The notes below the pieces were generated by a model, which did no database searches, was not told the DNA's origin, and worked only from the letters and a program-made list of their open reading frames with translations. From an uncultured Phascolarctobacterium sp. (GTDB taxonomy: Bacteria > Bacillota > Negativicutes > Acidaminococcales > Acidaminococcaceae): a DNA stretch of 34,893 nucleotides. The position numbers were made by a program, and so were the translations under genes. This document shows, piece by piece, positions 9,443 through 18,882 of the stretch. Where the stretch lies: the NCBI GenBank assembly GCA_947629685.1, contig CANREP010000020.1, positions 1 through 34,893 of the forward strand, given 5' to 3'. Every line of letters begins with the position of its first letter. The first letter of the stretch is position 1.

Positions 9443-10699
9443 GTGTTAGCAGCCCTTGCGAACATATTTAGAATTACGGAACTCAGGCAAAAAGTTGTTT
9501 TTACTCTCGCCATGTTCATCGTATTCCGGGCTGGAACACATATACCTGTTCCTGGCGTAAACGCTACTGTTATCGAGCAGTTATTCCGCAGCGGTAATCT
9601 CTTCGGTCTGCTTGATATGTTCAGCGGCGGCGCCTTGAGCAAATTCTCAATTTTTGCTATGAGTATTACCCCATATATTAATGCTTCAATTATTTTGCAG
9701 CTGTTGAAGGTAGTCGTACCGACCTTGGAACAATGGTCCAAGGAAGGCGAGGAAGGCTATAAGAAGAACGTGAAGCTTACCCGTATGCTGACGGTGGTGC
9801 TGGCGTTCATCCAGGCTTGCGGCATGGCTTATGGCTTGAAGATGGCAATCAATAACCCCGGGATTATTTCAATCCTGCTGATTGCCGTTACCCTTACTGC
9901 CGGCACCGTCTTTCTGATGTGGATCGGCGAGCAGATTACTGCCAGGGGCGTCGGCAACGGTATCTCACTGATTATCTTTGCCGGTATCGTTTCCAGACTG
10001 CCGGACGGGCTCAAAATTATTTTCCAATATTTACAGGCTGGCACTGTTAACCTGCTGAACGTTATTTTGTTCGCGGTGATTGCTTTGGCGATGATAGTTT
10101 TTGTAATTATGATCTCTCAAGGCATTCGCAAAATACCTGTTCAATACGCAAAACGTGTAGTCGGTAAAAAAATGTATGGCGGCCATACCAGTTATATTCC
10201 TTTAAAGGTTAATCAGGCGGGTGTTATCCCGATCATCTTTGCGTCTTCCGTACTGATGTTTCCGGTTACGATAGCACAGTTTGTAGACGTACCCTGGGTT
10301 AAGAAAATGGGCCAGTTGTTTGAGTGGGGCAGCCCGCTGCAGACAACACTGTATGTTCTGATGATCCTGTTCTTCACTTACTTCTATACTGCGGTAAGCC
10401 TGAACATCGGCGATATGTCCGACAACATCAAAAAGAACGGCGGCTTTATCCCCGGCCTGCGTCCTGGTAAGCCAACAACCGATTATCTGGACAAAGTTAT
10501 GTCCAGGATCACTCTGGCAGGTGCGATCTTCCTATCGTTGATTGCGCTCATGCCTCATGTAGTAGGCTGGATTACCAGCATCGAAGGTATCTACTTCGGC
10601 GGTACAGCACTTTTAATCGTAGTCGGTGTAGCATTGGATACTATGAAGCAAATAGAGTCCCTGGTACTGATGCGTCACTATCATGGCTTTATGAAATAG
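9443..10699 (+). CDS. secY: Protein translocase subunit SecY
   Basis: The 418-residue membrane protein has about ten hydrophobic spans and the SecY motifs: an N-terminal cytosolic helix (RITELRQKVVFTLAMFIVFR), the plug region after GGALSKFSIFAMSITPYI, and the C5 loop near SDNIKKNGGFIPGLRPG. SecY forms the export channel with SecE and SecG and accepts SecA. The start is GTG 9443, with the binding site GAGGTGAT inside the end of rplO. Its place between rplO and adk is the conserved spc order. Confidence 0.97.
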   Translation: MLAALANIFRITELRQKVVFTLAMFIVFRAGTHIPVPGVNATVIEQLFRSGNLFGLLDMFSGGALSKFSIFAMSITPYINASIILQLLKVVVPTLEQWSKEGEEGYKKNVKLTRMLTVVLAFIQACGMAYGLKMAINNPGIISILLIAVTLTAGTVFLMWIGEQITARGVGNGISLIIFAGIVSRLPDGLKIIFQYLQAGTVNLLNVILFAVIALAMIVFVIMISQGIRKIPVQYAKRVVGKKMYGGHTSYIPLKVNQAGVIPIIFASSVLMFPVTIAQFVDVPWVKKMGQLFEWGSPLQTTLYVLMILFFTYFYTAVSLNIGDMSDNIKKNGGFIPGLRPGKPTTDYLDKVMSRITLAGAIFLSLIALMPHVVGWITSIEGIYFGGTALLIVVGVALDTMKQIESLVLMRHYHGFMK

Positions 10700-10711
10700 G
10701 AGGAATTCAGA

Positions 10712-11362
10712 ATGTATATTCTTTTAATGGGACCTCCGGGTGCTGGCAAAGGCACTCAAGCAGAAAAACTTATCAATGAATTCAAAATCCCTCATATCTC
10801 CACTGGAGACATGTTCCGTGCAGCTGTAAAACAGGGCACCGAGCTTGGTAAAGAGGCAAAAAGATATATGGACGCCGGCGGACTTGTTCCCGACGTCGTT
10901 ACCATTGGAATCGTGCGCGAAGGTTTAGCTAAACCCGAATGTGCAAAAGGTTTCATTTTAGATGGTTTTCCGAGAACTGAGGAGCAGGCAGTTGCTCTTG
11001 ACGGAATTCTGAAAGACCTGGGCATTAAGTTGACCGGTGTGGTTAATATCGTTGTTCCCGATGCTGAACTAGTTGGCAGGGTAACTGGCAGACGCATCTG
11101 CAAAGCATGCGGCGCTACCTACCATGTAAGCTTCAACCCCAGCAAAGTGGAAGATGTGTGCGATAAATGCGGCGGTAACCTGTATCAGCGTGATGATGAT
11201 AAAGAAGCTACCGTAAAAAATCGCCTGGAAGCATATCACTCCCAGACGGAACCGTTGATCGAGTACTACAAGAAACAGGGCGTATATAAAGAAATCGATG
11301 GCCTGCAGGCTATTGACAAAGTATATGCCGATGTCAAAGCTAGTCTCGTTGGCAATAATTAA
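10712..11362 (+). CDS. adk: Adenylate kinase, zinc-lid form
   Basis: The 216-residue enzyme converts ATP plus AMP to two ADP. It has the P-loop [10 protein letters not shown] at 7-16, the AMP-site TGDMFR near 31-36, DGFPRT at 84-89 and a LID domain with a four-cysteine zinc site (C130, C133, C150, C153) as in Gram-positive and other long-type kinases. The start ATG follows AGGAGG. The gene after it is normally map, but here infA follows after only 12 bases. Confidence 0.97.
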   Translation: MYILLMGPPGAGKGTQAEKLINEFKIPHISTGDMFRAAVKQGTELGKEAKRYMDAGGLVPDVVTIGIVREGLAKPECAKGFILDGFPRTEEQAVALDGILKDLGIKLTGVVNIVVPDAELVGRVTGRRICKACGATYHVSFNPSKVEDVCDKCGGNLYQRDDDKEATVKNRLEAYHSQTEPLIEYYKKQGVYKEIDGLQAIDKVYADVKASLVGNN

Positions 11363-11374
11363 GGAGGTACTGCT

Positions 11375-11735
<361 letters not shown>

Positions 11736-11752
11736 GAAGGAGGTGTGCATGA

Positions 11753-12121
11753 ATGGCACGTATTTCTGGTGTCGACTTACCGAGAGACAAACGTATTGAA
11801 TACGCTCTGCCGTACATCTACGGTATCGGTCTTACTCTGTCTCGTGAAATCCTGGCTAAAACTGGTATCAATCCGGACACTCGCGTTCGCGACCTGACCG
11901 AAGAAGAAGTTGCTAAGATCCGTGAAACGATTGACAGCGACTATAAAGTAGAAGGTGACCTCCGCCGTGAGGAATCCCTGAACATTAAACGCCTGATCGA
12001 AATTGGCAGCTATCGTGGCAGAAGACATCGTATGGGTCTGCCCGTTCGTGGTCAGAATACTAAAAACAATGCCCGCACCCGTAAAGGTCCGAAACGTACT
12101 ATTGCAGGCAAGAAGAAATAA
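11753..12121 (+). CDS. rpsM: 30S ribosomal protein S13
   Basis: The 122-residue protein begins [23 protein letters not shown] and has the helix-hairpin-helix DNA/RNA-binding core, then the basic tail [21 protein letters not shown] that touches the P-site tRNA. S13 forms head bridges with L5. The ATG follows AAGGAGGTG. Length and motifs are standard. Confidence 0.97.
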   Translation: MARISGVDLPRDKRIEYALPYIYGIGLTLSREILAKTGINPDTRVRDLTEEEVAKIRETIDSDYKVEGDLRREESLNIKRLIEIGSYRGRRHRMGLPVRGQNTKNNARTRKGPKRTIAGKKK

Positions 12122-12143
12122 TTAGCGAGGGAGGGATAAACCA

Positions 12144-12536
12144 GTGGCTGGCAAGAAAGTTGTTCGCAACAAGAAAAAAGTTAGCAAAAATATCATCAAC
12201 GGTGTAGCGCACATCCGCTCCACCTTCAATAATACAATCGTTACCATCGCTGATACCGAAGGTAATGTTCTGAGCTGGGCTTCCGCAGGTGGACTTGGTT
12301 TCCGCGGCAGCCGTAAAAGCACTCCGTTTGCCGCTCAAATGGCTGCTGAAGAAGCAACCAAGGCAGCAATGGAACATGGCTTGAAACAAGTTGAAGTTTA
12401 CGTTAAAGGTCCTGGCGCTGGTCGTGAAGCTGCAATCCGTGCACTTCAGGCTGCAGGTCTCGAAGTTAACTCCATTAAAGACGTTACTCCGATTCCGCAC
12501 AATGGCTGCCGTCCGCCTAAACGCAGAAGAGTATAA
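12144..12536 (+). CDS. rpsK: 30S ribosomal protein S11
   Basis: The 130-residue protein has the S11 signatures [34 protein letters not shown] and the terminal [17 protein letters not shown]11 sits on the 30S platform by the E site. It uses GTG 12144 after GGGAGGG. It is joined to rpsD by a 17-base gap. Confidence 0.97.
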   Translation: MAGKKVVRNKKKVSKNIINGVAHIRSTFNNTIVTIADTEGNVLSWASAGGLGFRGSRKSTPFAAQMAAEEATKAAMEHGLKQVEVYVKGPGAGREAAIRALQAAGLEVNSIKDVTPIPHNGCRPPKRRRV

Positions 12537-12553
12537 TTGGAGGTGTAACTTAG

Positions 12554-13147
12554 ATGGCAATTGATAGAACGCCTGTCCTGAAAAGATGCAGATCTTTAGG
12601 TATGTCTCCGGCTTTTCTGGGCATTAGCAAAGAATCTAACCGTCAGGTTAGACGTCAGAACAGAAAAAAGAGCGAGTATGGCATTCAGTTAACTGAAAAA
12701 CAGAAAGCTAAATTTATCTATGGCGTACTGGAAAAACAATTCCGTGGCTACTATGATAAAGCAAAGAAAATGGAAGGCATTGCCGGTGAAAACCTGCTGA
12801 TCCTTCTGGAAAGAAGAATTGACAACGTGGTATTCCGTCTTGGTCTGGCTAATACCCGCCGTCAAGCTCGTCAAATCGTTAGACACGGCCATATTGCTGT
12901 AAACGGCAAACGTCTGGACATTCCTTCTGCTTTGATTAAAGTAGGCGACGTTATCTCCGTTATGGAAAACAGCCGTGCTAAAGAATATTTCAAAGGTATG
13001 GAAGAAACTCTGGCAACCAAAGCTGTTCCGGCTTGGTTGGTGCTTGACGCTCAAAACCTGGGCGGTAAAGTAGATCGTTTCCCGACTCGTGAGGAAATTG
13101 ATGTTCCTATTGAAGAACATCTCATCGTAGAATTGTACTCCAAATAA
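12554..13147 (+). CDS. rpsD: 30S ribosomal protein S4, short Cys-poor form
   Basis: The 197-residue protein has the conserved [26 protein letters not shown] segment and the S4 RNA-binding domain (roughly residues 86-150, [20 protein letters not shown]). The N terminus ([15 protein letters not shown]) is shorter than the classical MARY form and has only one cysteine, so no zinc knuckle can form. Similar short forms occur in some Clostridia. S4 starts 30S assembly and may repress this operon. The ATG follows GGAGGTG. Confidence 0.96.
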   Translation: MAIDRTPVLKRCRSLGMSPAFLGISKESNRQVRRQNRKKSEYGIQLTEKQKAKFIYGVLEKQFRGYYDKAKKMEGIAGENLLILLERRIDNVVFRLGLANTRRQARQIVRHGHIAVNGKRLDIPSALIKVGDVISVMENSRAKEYFKGMEETLATKAVPAWLVLDAQNLGGKVDRFPTREEIDVPIEEHLIVELYSK

Positions 13148-13180
13148 TTAGTGAACATCTTATGCCACCCAACTGTGAGG

Positions 13181-13197
13181 CGTATTGTGTTAATACG
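13181..13197 (+). promoter_or_regulatory. Small hairpin before the rpoA ribosome binding site
   Basis: The 71-base gap between rpsD and rpoA is the longest inside the superoperon. CGTATT (13181-13186) pairs with AATACG (13192-13197) around a 5-base loop, just ahead of AAGGAGG. It may modulate rpoA translation; no T-run follows, so it is not a terminator. Confidence 0.3.
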
Positions 13198-13218
13198 TGA
13201 AAGAAGGAGGCTTTCCGC

Positions 13219-14181
13219 ATGATTGAAATAGAAAAACCCAAGATGGTTACAGCTGATATCAGCGAAGATGGCCGTTATGGCAAATTTGTATGGGAGCCGT
13301 TGGAAAGAGGCTATGGCATTACACTGGGCAACAGCCTGCGCCGTGTTCTGCTTTCCTCCTTGCCGGGGGCAGCAGTTACCCATGTAAAGATTGATGGCGT
13401 ACTGCACGAGTTTGCTACAATTCCTGGTGTTAGAGAAGATGTTGCTGACATCATCCTCAACATCAAGGCCCTGTGCCTGAAAATGGAATGCGAAGAGGAA
13501 AAAATCCTGCGTATTGAATGCTCTGGTGAGCAGGAAGTCACTGCTGCAAACATTATTGCAGACAGCGATGTAGAGATTTTAAACCCTGAGCTGCACATTG
13601 CGACTTTAGATAAAGATGCTGTGTTCAATATGGAAATCCATGTTAACAAAGGTCTTGGCTATGTACCGTCCGAAAAGAACAAGCTGGCAGATCAGCCGAT
13701 TGGAGTAATCCCGGTTGACTCCATCTATTCTCCTATTACCAGGGTAAAATTCGGTGTAACCGATACCCGTGTTGGCAATGTTACCAACTACGACAAGCTT
13801 ACTCTGGAAGTATGGACCGACGGCAGCGTTATGCCGGATGAAGCTGTGAACATGGCTTCCAGCATCATGATTGATTATCTCAAGTTATTCCAGACCGGCG
13901 ATGTAACTAAACCGATGATTAGTGTTGCCGGCGGTTCCGACCCGGAAGGTGAAGAACCGAAAGTTGAAGGACCTGGCGCAATGTCTATCGACGACCTTGA
14001 TCTGTCCGTCCGCAGCAATAACTGCCTGAGACGTGCAGGTATCAACACCGTTGAAGAATTAACCCAGAAATCCGAAGAAGATATGATGAAAGTACGTAAC
14101 TTAGGCCGTAAGTCCCTTGATGAAGTTAAGAAAAAATTAGCTGATTTAGGTTTGTCTTTACGCAAGAGTGACGAAGAATAA
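13219..14181 (+). CDS. rpoA: DNA-directed RNA polymerase subunit alpha
   Basis: The 320-residue protein has the alpha N-terminal assembly domain ([23 protein letters not shown] near 35-57 and the [21 protein letters not shown] segment) and, after an acidic linker ([11 protein letters not shown]), the C-terminal DNA-binding domain with [20 protein letters not shown] and [13 protein letters not shown]. The helix-hairpin-helix residues that bind UP elements are present. The ATG follows AAGGAGG. It is followed by rplQ after 18 bases. Confidence 0.98.
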   Translation: MIEIEKPKMVTADISEDGRYGKFVWEPLERGYGITLGNSLRRVLLSSLPGAAVTHVKIDGVLHEFATIPGVREDVADIILNIKALCLKMECEEEKILRIECSGEQEVTAANIIADSDVEILNPELHIATLDKDAVFNMEIHVNKGLGYVPSEKNKLADQPIGVIPVDSIYSPITRVKFGVTDTRVGNVTNYDKLTLEVWTDGSVMPDEAVNMASSIMIDYLKLFQTGDVTKPMISVAGGSDPEGEEPKVEGPGAMSIDDLDLSVRSNNCLRRAGINTVEELTQKSEEDMMKVRNLGRKSLDEVKKKLADLGLSLRKSDEE

Positions 14182-14199
14182 TAAGGGGGTCGGAAACGA

Positions 14200-14538
14200 A
14201 TGGCATACAGAAAACTGGGCCGTAATTCCAGCAACCGTAAAGCTTTGTTTCGCAGCATTTTAACTTCCTTCTTCAAATATGGTAAAATCGAAACCACCAT
14301 TACCAAAGCTAAAGAAGTTGCAAGCAAATCTGCACAACTGATTACTTTGGCAAAACAAAACGACCTGCATGCACGTCGTCAAGTTTTGGCTATCCTGGTT
14401 GACGAAGATGTAACCAGAAAACTGTTTGAAGAAATTGCTCCGAAATATGAAGGCAGACAAGGCGGCTTTACTCGTATTTATAGAGTTGGTCCTCGTCGCG
14501 GTGATGCTGCTGAAATGGCAATCATTGAGCTCATCTGA
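14200..14538 (+). CDS. rplQ: 50S ribosomal protein L17
   Basis: The 112-residue protein begins [38 protein letters not shown] (residues 2-39 overall), the L17 signature, and ends [20 protein letters not shown]. It is the last gene of the superoperon. The start ATG follows TAAGGGGG. Two terminators lie directly downstream. Confidence 0.97.
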   Translation: MAYRKLGRNSSNRKALFRSILTSFFKYGKIETTITKAKEVASKSAQLITLAKQNDLHARRQVLAILVDEDVTRKLFEEIAPKYEGRQGGFTRIYRVGPRRGDAAEMAIIELI

Positions 14539-14549
14539 TCAGAGCTTTC

Positions 14550-14578
14550 AAAGCAGGAACTTTTGTTCCTGCTTTTTT
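14550..14578 (+). terminator. Intrinsic terminator of the ribosomal superoperon
   Basis: AAAGCAGGAAC (14550-14560) pairs perfectly with GTTCCTGCTTT (14565-14575) around a TTTT loop, followed by a T-run. This is a textbook Rho-independent terminator just 11 bases after rplQ. Confidence 0.92.
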
Positions 14579-14601
14579 CATTATATGCATAAATTGATTT
14601 A

Positions 14602-14627
14602 AAACCTGTCTGGAGGCAGGTTTTTTT
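14602..14627 (+). terminator. Second tandem terminator
   Basis: AAACCTGTC (14602-14610) pairs with GGCAGGTTT (14615-14623) with one G-T wobble and a TGGA loop, followed by seven Ts. Together with the hairpin 25 bases upstream it insulates the very active ribosomal operon from the MATE gene. Confidence 0.85.
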
Positions 14628-14732
14628 ATTTTTATGAGGAAGAATAACTATAATTTACTGGATAGACACAAAATTTTATCTGAAAAGATTATAATTAAAT
14701 TAAACGATAGTTAATGAGCGGGAAGTGGTATT

Positions 14733-16115
14733 ATGGAGAAAAATAGGAATCAGCTTGGCAGCGAAAAAATAAACGTCCTGCTGCGTCGCTTTGCTACGCC
14801 CAGTATTATTGCTATGATGGTAGGGGCGCTTTATAATATCATTGACCAGTTTTTCATCGGTAATTATATCGGTATGTATGGAAATGCGGCTACTAATGTT
14901 GCGCTGCCTTTTACGACTATCTGTATGTCATGGGCGCTTATGAGCGGTTTGGGCGGTGCCTCAGGTTTTAATCTGAATCTTGGCGCAGGCAAAAAGGATA
15001 TTGCTGCCCGTTATATGGGTACTTCACTGACTATGCTGGTGGCCGGGGGAATTATTTTGTCTGCCATCGTCATGCTGTTTTTAAAGCCGTTGCTGCTTTT
15101 TTGCGGTTCTACGCCGGAAGTGATGCCCTATGCGCTAAGCTTTACCAGTATCAGCTGTCTCGGCTTCCCACTCTTGGTTTTTTCTACCGGGGCCTGCCAT
15201 CTGATCCGCGCTGACGGCAGTCCGCGTTACGCAATGTTTACGGCGCTCAGCGGAGCGGTACTGAACTGCTTTTTAAATCCGTTCTTTATTTCCGTGCTGG
15301 GCTTCGGTATTGCCGGCTCGGCGATGGCGACTGTAGTGGGGCAGTCTGTTTCCTCGTTGCTGGCTGTTTGGTATTTTTGCTGCCGCCTGCAGTCGGTAAG
15401 CCTGGCAAGAGAATGTTTCAGGCCGTCCTGCTCCCGGATAGGCCATGTCATGGGTCTGGGTTCGTCAAACTGCATCAACCAGCTGGGCATGATGGTGGTA
15501 CAGATAACGTTAAATAACACGCTTACCTATTACGGCGCTCAATCGGTGTACGGCAGCGATATCCCGTTGGCTGTAGTGGGGATCATTACTAAGGTCAATA
15601 TGATTTTCTTTTCGGTTATTATCGGTATTTCCCAGGGAATGCAGCCCATTGCCAGCTTTAATTACGGGGCAGGCAATTACGCGCGCGTCGTGGCAGTACT
15701 GAAACTGGCGCTGCAGACTGGCGCCTGCATCTCCTTGTTTTCGTTTATCTGCTTCCAGTGCTTTGCCAGGGAGCTGGCAGGTATTTTCGGCGAAGGGTCG
15801 GAAGTTTATTTCCAGTTTGCCGAGGAGTATTTCCATATCTACCTGTTTGGCACACTGTATAATTTTTTGCAGCCCATTATATCTAACTTTTTTTCTGCTA
15901 TCGGAAAAGCGCAGAAAGGTGTATTATTATCCTTGACAAGGCAGGTAATTTTCCTGCTGCCGCTGATAATCATGCTGCCGCGCTTTTTCGGTATCGACGG
16001 CGTCATGTATGCAGGCGTTACCGCAGATACCTGCGCGGGGCTTTTGGCGCTTTGGATGGCTTACAGGCAGGGCAGGAGCCTGCTGGGCAAGAACGGCGCA
16101 GTATGTGATAAATAA
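14733..16115 (+). CDS. MATE family multidrug/cation antiporter
   Basis: This 460-residue membrane protein has about twelve hydrophobic segments in two halves. The MATE features include an early MVGALYNIIDQFFIGNYIG helix, the GLGGASGFNLNLGAG loop after TM2, and a matching GISQGMQPIASFNYGAG motif in the second half. Family members of the MepA type export drugs or metabolites using Na+ or H+. The substrate here is unknown. The ATG at 14733 follows GCGGGAAGTG, a weak site. It is followed by the HD-domain gene after 24 bases, so the two may share a transcript. Confidence 0.9.
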   Translation: MEKNRNQLGSEKINVLLRRFATPSIIAMMVGALYNIIDQFFIGNYIGMYGNAATNVALPFTTICMSWALMSGLGGASGFNLNLGAGKKDIAARYMGTSLTMLVAGGIILSAIVMLFLKPLLLFCGSTPEVMPYALSFTSISCLGFPLLVFSTGACHLIRADGSPRYAMFTALSGAVLNCFLNPFFISVLGFGIAGSAMATVVGQSVSSLLAVWYFCCRLQSVSLARECFRPSCSRIGHVMGLGSSNCINQLGMMVVQITLNNTLTYYGAQSVYGSDIPLAVVGIITKVNMIFFSVIIGISQGMQPIASFNYGAGNYARVVAVLKLALQTGACISLFSFICFQCFARELAGIFGEGSEVYFQFAEEYFHIYLFGTLYNFLQPIISNFFSAIGKAQKGVLLSLTRQVIFLLPLIIMLPRFFGIDGVMYAGVTADTCAGLLALWMAYRQGRSLLGKNGAVCDK

Positions 16116-16139
16116 TAATGCAGGGAAGGAAGGTGCACG

Positions 16140-17351
16140 ATGCTTACCAAGAACTTTATCGAATTTCTTTACGAGGCGGCGCATATCCAGCGCTGGAACG
16201 ACCATATCCGTCCCGGCGGCTTTACGGAGCTGGATAAACAGGCGCATAAAATGATGATCCTGTATGTGCTGGCGCGCCATGAAGAGGATGACCACGGTGC
16301 CCGGCTGGATTGGCGCGTACTTATTGAAGGCGGTATTTTTGAATTTCTGCACCGTAATGTACTGACGGATATCAAGCCGCCGGTTTTTCATGAGCTGATG
16401 CGGGTGCATGGCGATAAGCTCAATAAATGGGTTTTTGATGAACTCAAACGGCGTATTCCCGATATAGACGCTGCTTTCATGCAGAAGATGAGCCAGTATT
16501 TTGGTGATGCGGCAGACCATAGGCTGGAGAAAAAGCTGCTGCGGGCAGCGCATTATCTGGCAACTCAGTGGGAGTTTGAAAAAATCTATCATTTCAACCA
16601 GGGGATTTACGGTATTGAAGAAACAAAACAGGCCATTGAAAGCGAGATTGAGGATCATTTTGATTTGGCAGGCGTGCAGAAGCTGGCGCTGAAAGGCAAA
16701 AGCAGTAAGTTTATCGACCTGGTAGGACAGCTGCGTTTTCAAAAGCGCTGGGCCCAGTCGCCCCGTGTGCCGGAAACCTCCGTTATGGGGCATGTGCTTT
16801 TGGTGGCAATCATGGGATATTTCTGCGCCGTGCAGCTGAAAGCTTCTGACGAGCGTATCGTAGGCGACTTTTTGTGCGGGCTGTTCCACGATTTGCCGGA
16901 GGTATTGACCAGAGATATTATTTCGCCGGTTAAACGCAGCGTCAAAGGACTGGATGAGCTGATTAAGAAGATTGAAGAAAGGCAGATTGCCGAAAAAATC
17001 CTGCCGCTTTTGCCGTACAGCTGGCATAAGGATATTATTTACTATACCCAGAATGAATTTGACGATAAGGTGCTTATCGACGGAGTGGTAACACTCACCA
17101 CGCCGGAAAAAATCAACGCGGAATATAATCAGGGCGGCTATCATCCCATCGACGGCAGTATGCTCAAAGGCTGCGATAATCTGGCTGCTTTTGTAGAAGC
17201 GTGGCTGTCGCGCAGATACGGCATTACTTCCAAACATCTGGAAGAGGCGGAACAGGCTATCAGAGAACAGTATGAAGGAAAAATTGTCGGCGGCATCGAC
17301 TTTGGTAAGATTTATCAGGAGTTTCAAACTGATAATATGTTAAAAAGTTAA
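16140..17351 (+). CDS. Tandem HD-domain hydrolase-like protein, degenerate first half
   Basis: The 403-residue soluble protein is related to the YfbR-like HD family, whose studied members are 5'-nucleotidases. The second half keeps the metal ligands: H218 (SVMGH), H250-D251 (LFHDLPEVLTRDI) and D346 (GCDNLAAF). The first half repeats the same layout: QRWNDH aligns with QKRWAQ, KQAH36 with MGH218, and IFEFLHRNVLTDI with LFHDLPEVLTRDI, but the HD pair is replaced by EF and the last Asp by Ala. So one active and one dead HD domain seem fused. The start ATG follows GGAAGGAAGGTG. Its context between a MATE pump and gdhA gives no clear role; its substrate is unknown. Confidence 0.8.
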   Translation: MLTKNFIEFLYEAAHIQRWNDHIRPGGFTELDKQAHKMMILYVLARHEEDDHGARLDWRVLIEGGIFEFLHRNVLTDIKPPVFHELMRVHGDKLNKWVFDELKRRIPDIDAAFMQKMSQYFGDAADHRLEKKLLRAAHYLATQWEFEKIYHFNQGIYGIEETKQAIESEIEDHFDLAGVQKLALKGKSSKFIDLVGQLRFQKRWAQSPRVPETSVMGHVLLVAIMGYFCAVQLKASDERIVGDFLCGLFHDLPEVLTRDIISPVKRSVKGLDELIKKIEERQIAEKILPLLPYSWHKDIIYYTQNEFDDKVLIDGVVTLTTPEKINAEYNQGGYHPIDGSMLKGCDNLAAFVEAWLSRRYGITSKHLEEAEQAIREQYEGKIVGGIDFGKIYQEFQTDNMLKS

Positions 17352-17399
17352 CATAGTTTTATCAGTAATGCAGAAATACTGTATGCAGAAATAGTTTTA

Positions 17400-17429
17400 T
17401 AGACAGCGTAGTATTTGTATCAGTATAAT
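17400..17429 (+). promoter_or_regulatory. Probable gdhA promoter
   Basis: TAGACA (17400-17405) and TATAAT (17424-17429) are separated by 18 bases. Two direct repeats lie directly upstream (ATGCAGAAATA at 17368 and 17383; ATAGTTTTAT at 17353 and 17391), the last ending in the -35 box, which could be regulator sites. Confidence 0.6.
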
Positions 17430-17472
17430 AAAAATGTATTGAGTCATGTACCGAAAAAGGAGGCTATCGAAT

Positions 17473-18708
17473 ATGAATATTTTTGAAATGGCAAAAATCC
17501 CTCTGCAAAAAGCTATTGAGACCATAAATCTTGACCCGGGCGCTGCAGCTATCATCGCTGTACCTGAGCGTACACTGGAAGTTTCCATCCCTGTCAAGAT
17601 GGATGACGGCAGCACTAAGGTGTTTACCGGCTACCGCAGCCAGCACAGCAGTATTTTAGGCCCTGCTAAAGGCGGCGTGCGCTATCATCAGAACGTGTCT
17701 CTGGACGAAGTAAAGACGCTGGCTTTCTGGATGACCTGCAAATGCGCAGTTGCCGGACTGCCCTATGGCGGCGGCAAAGGCGGCATCATCGTCGATCCTT
17801 CCACCTTGTCTAAACGTGAACTGGAAGCTCTGACTAGGGCTTATATCGATAAGATTGCGCCGATTATCGGTGAAAAACGCGATATTCCCGCACCTGATAT
17901 GAATACTAACGCTCAGATCATGGGCTGGATGATGGACGAATACAGCAAGATTACCGGTCAATTTGAGCCAGGCTTCATCACCGGTAAAGCTATCTGCGTA
18001 GGCGGCTCGCTGGGACGTACTGCTGCAACCGGCCGCGGCGTCGTTGTCGCAGCACTGGAAGCGCTGAAACTGAAAAATATTGCTCCGGCAGACGCTACCT
18101 GCGCCGTACAGGGCTTCGGCAATGTTGGCAGCTGGACAGCTAAACTATTCTATGATGCAGGCGTGAAGATTGTTGCGCTCAGCGACGTTAACGGCGCTAT
18201 TTATAACAAAGACGGCTTCAATCCGTATGAAGTGGATGCATTCGTACAAAAGACCGGCAGTGTTGTCAACTATCCTGGCAGCGAAGCTATCAGCAACGCT
18301 GATTTGCTGGCTATGGAAGTTACCGTTTTGGCTCCCTGCGCAATGGAACTGCAGATTACCGGCGAGAATGCCGATGCTGTCAAAGCGCTTATCGTAGCTG
18401 AGGGCGCTAACGGACCTACCACTCCCGATGCTGACGAGATCCTGGATAAAAAAGGCATCATGGTTATTCCTGACATCCTCGCTAACGGCGGCGGCGTAAC
18501 CGTAAGCTATTTTGAATGGGTACAGAATCTGTATCGTTATTTCTGGTCCGAAGAAGAAGTTATCGAAAAACAGACTGTCATGATGCGTACTGCTTTCAAA
18601 AATGTGTATGAAGCAGCGCAGAAATATAATGTCGATATGCGTGTAGCAGCTTATATCGTTGCTTTGAGTACTCTTGCCGAAGCAATGAAGATCAGAGGAA
18701 TGTATTAA
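17473..18708 (+). CDS. gdhA: Glutamate dehydrogenase (Glu/Leu/Phe/Val family)
   Basis: The 411-residue enzyme interconverts glutamate and 2-oxoglutarate plus ammonia. The catalytic domain has lysines at 66 (GPAKGG), 90 (WMTCK) and 102 (GGGKGG) and the catalytic Asp 142 in PAPDMNTN. The Rossmann motif GFGNVG is at 213-218, followed by ALSDVNGA, whose Asp suggests NAD+ rather than NADP+. The GGGKGG and NGGG loops vary slightly from the common GGAKGG and NAGG. ATG 17473 follows AAAGGAGG; the frame opens earlier without support. Codon use resembles the ribosomal genes, implying high expression. Next to a branched-chain amino-acid importer it probably serves amino-acid fermentation. Substrate choice within the family is not proven. 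Confidence 0.93.
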   Translation: MNIFEMAKIPLQKAIETINLDPGAAAIIAVPERTLEVSIPVKMDDGSTKVFTGYRSQHSSILGPAKGGVRYHQNVSLDEVKTLAFWMTCKCAVAGLPYGGGKGGIIVDPSTLSKRELEALTRAYIDKIAPIIGEKRDIPAPDMNTNAQIMGWMMDEYSKITGQFEPGFITGKAICVGGSLGRTAATGRGVVVAALEALKLKNIAPADATCAVQGFGNVGSWTAKLFYDAGVKIVALSDVNGAIYNKDGFNPYEVDAFVQKTGSVVNYPGSEAISNADLLAMEVTVLAPCAMELQITGENADAVKALIVAEGANGPTTPDADEILDKKGIMVIPDILANGGGVTVSYFEWVQNLYRYFWSEEEVIEKQTVMMRTAFKNVYEAAQKYNVDMRVAAYIVALSTLAEAMKIRGMY

Positions 18709-18738
18709 AAACTGCTCTGACTGGAATATGTCAGTACT

Positions 18739-18770
18739 AAAAGCAGCCTACTTATGCAGGCTGCTTTTTT
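18739..18770 (+). terminator. Terminator of gdhA
   Basis: AAAAGCAGCCT (18739-18749) pairs with AGGCTGCTTTT (18758-18768) around an 8-base loop, ending in a T-run. It lies 30 bases after the gdhA stop. Confidence 0.9.
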
Positions 18771-18866
18771 GTCATGTAAGCGGTGGTGTACAAGTTCAGA
18801 GCAAAGAGTATGGGGGATGCAAAAGGGCAGCTTGTATAAAGTTTAATTAAAATAATTACTGCTAAA

Positions 18867-18882
18867 TGTAAATAACTTTACA
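18867..18882. promoter_or_regulatory. Palindromic candidate operator upstream of livK
   Basis: TGTAAA, four bases, TTTACA: a perfect 6-base inverted repeat about 220 bases upstream of the livK promoter. It resembles a dimeric helix-turn-helix regulator site. The AT-richness makes chance occurrence possible. Confidence 0.3.

Noticed and set aside
14645-14713. TAACTAT...ATAGTTA inverted repeat before the first MATE gene as an operator
   Set aside because: The arms are 55 bases apart and the region is very AT-rich, so chance is likely.
15927-17327. Open frame of 466 codons on the minus strand opposite the HD-domain gene
   Set aside because: It lies wholly antisense to the MATE end and HD gene, has no recognisable motif and no binding site; the plus strand has a clear family match.
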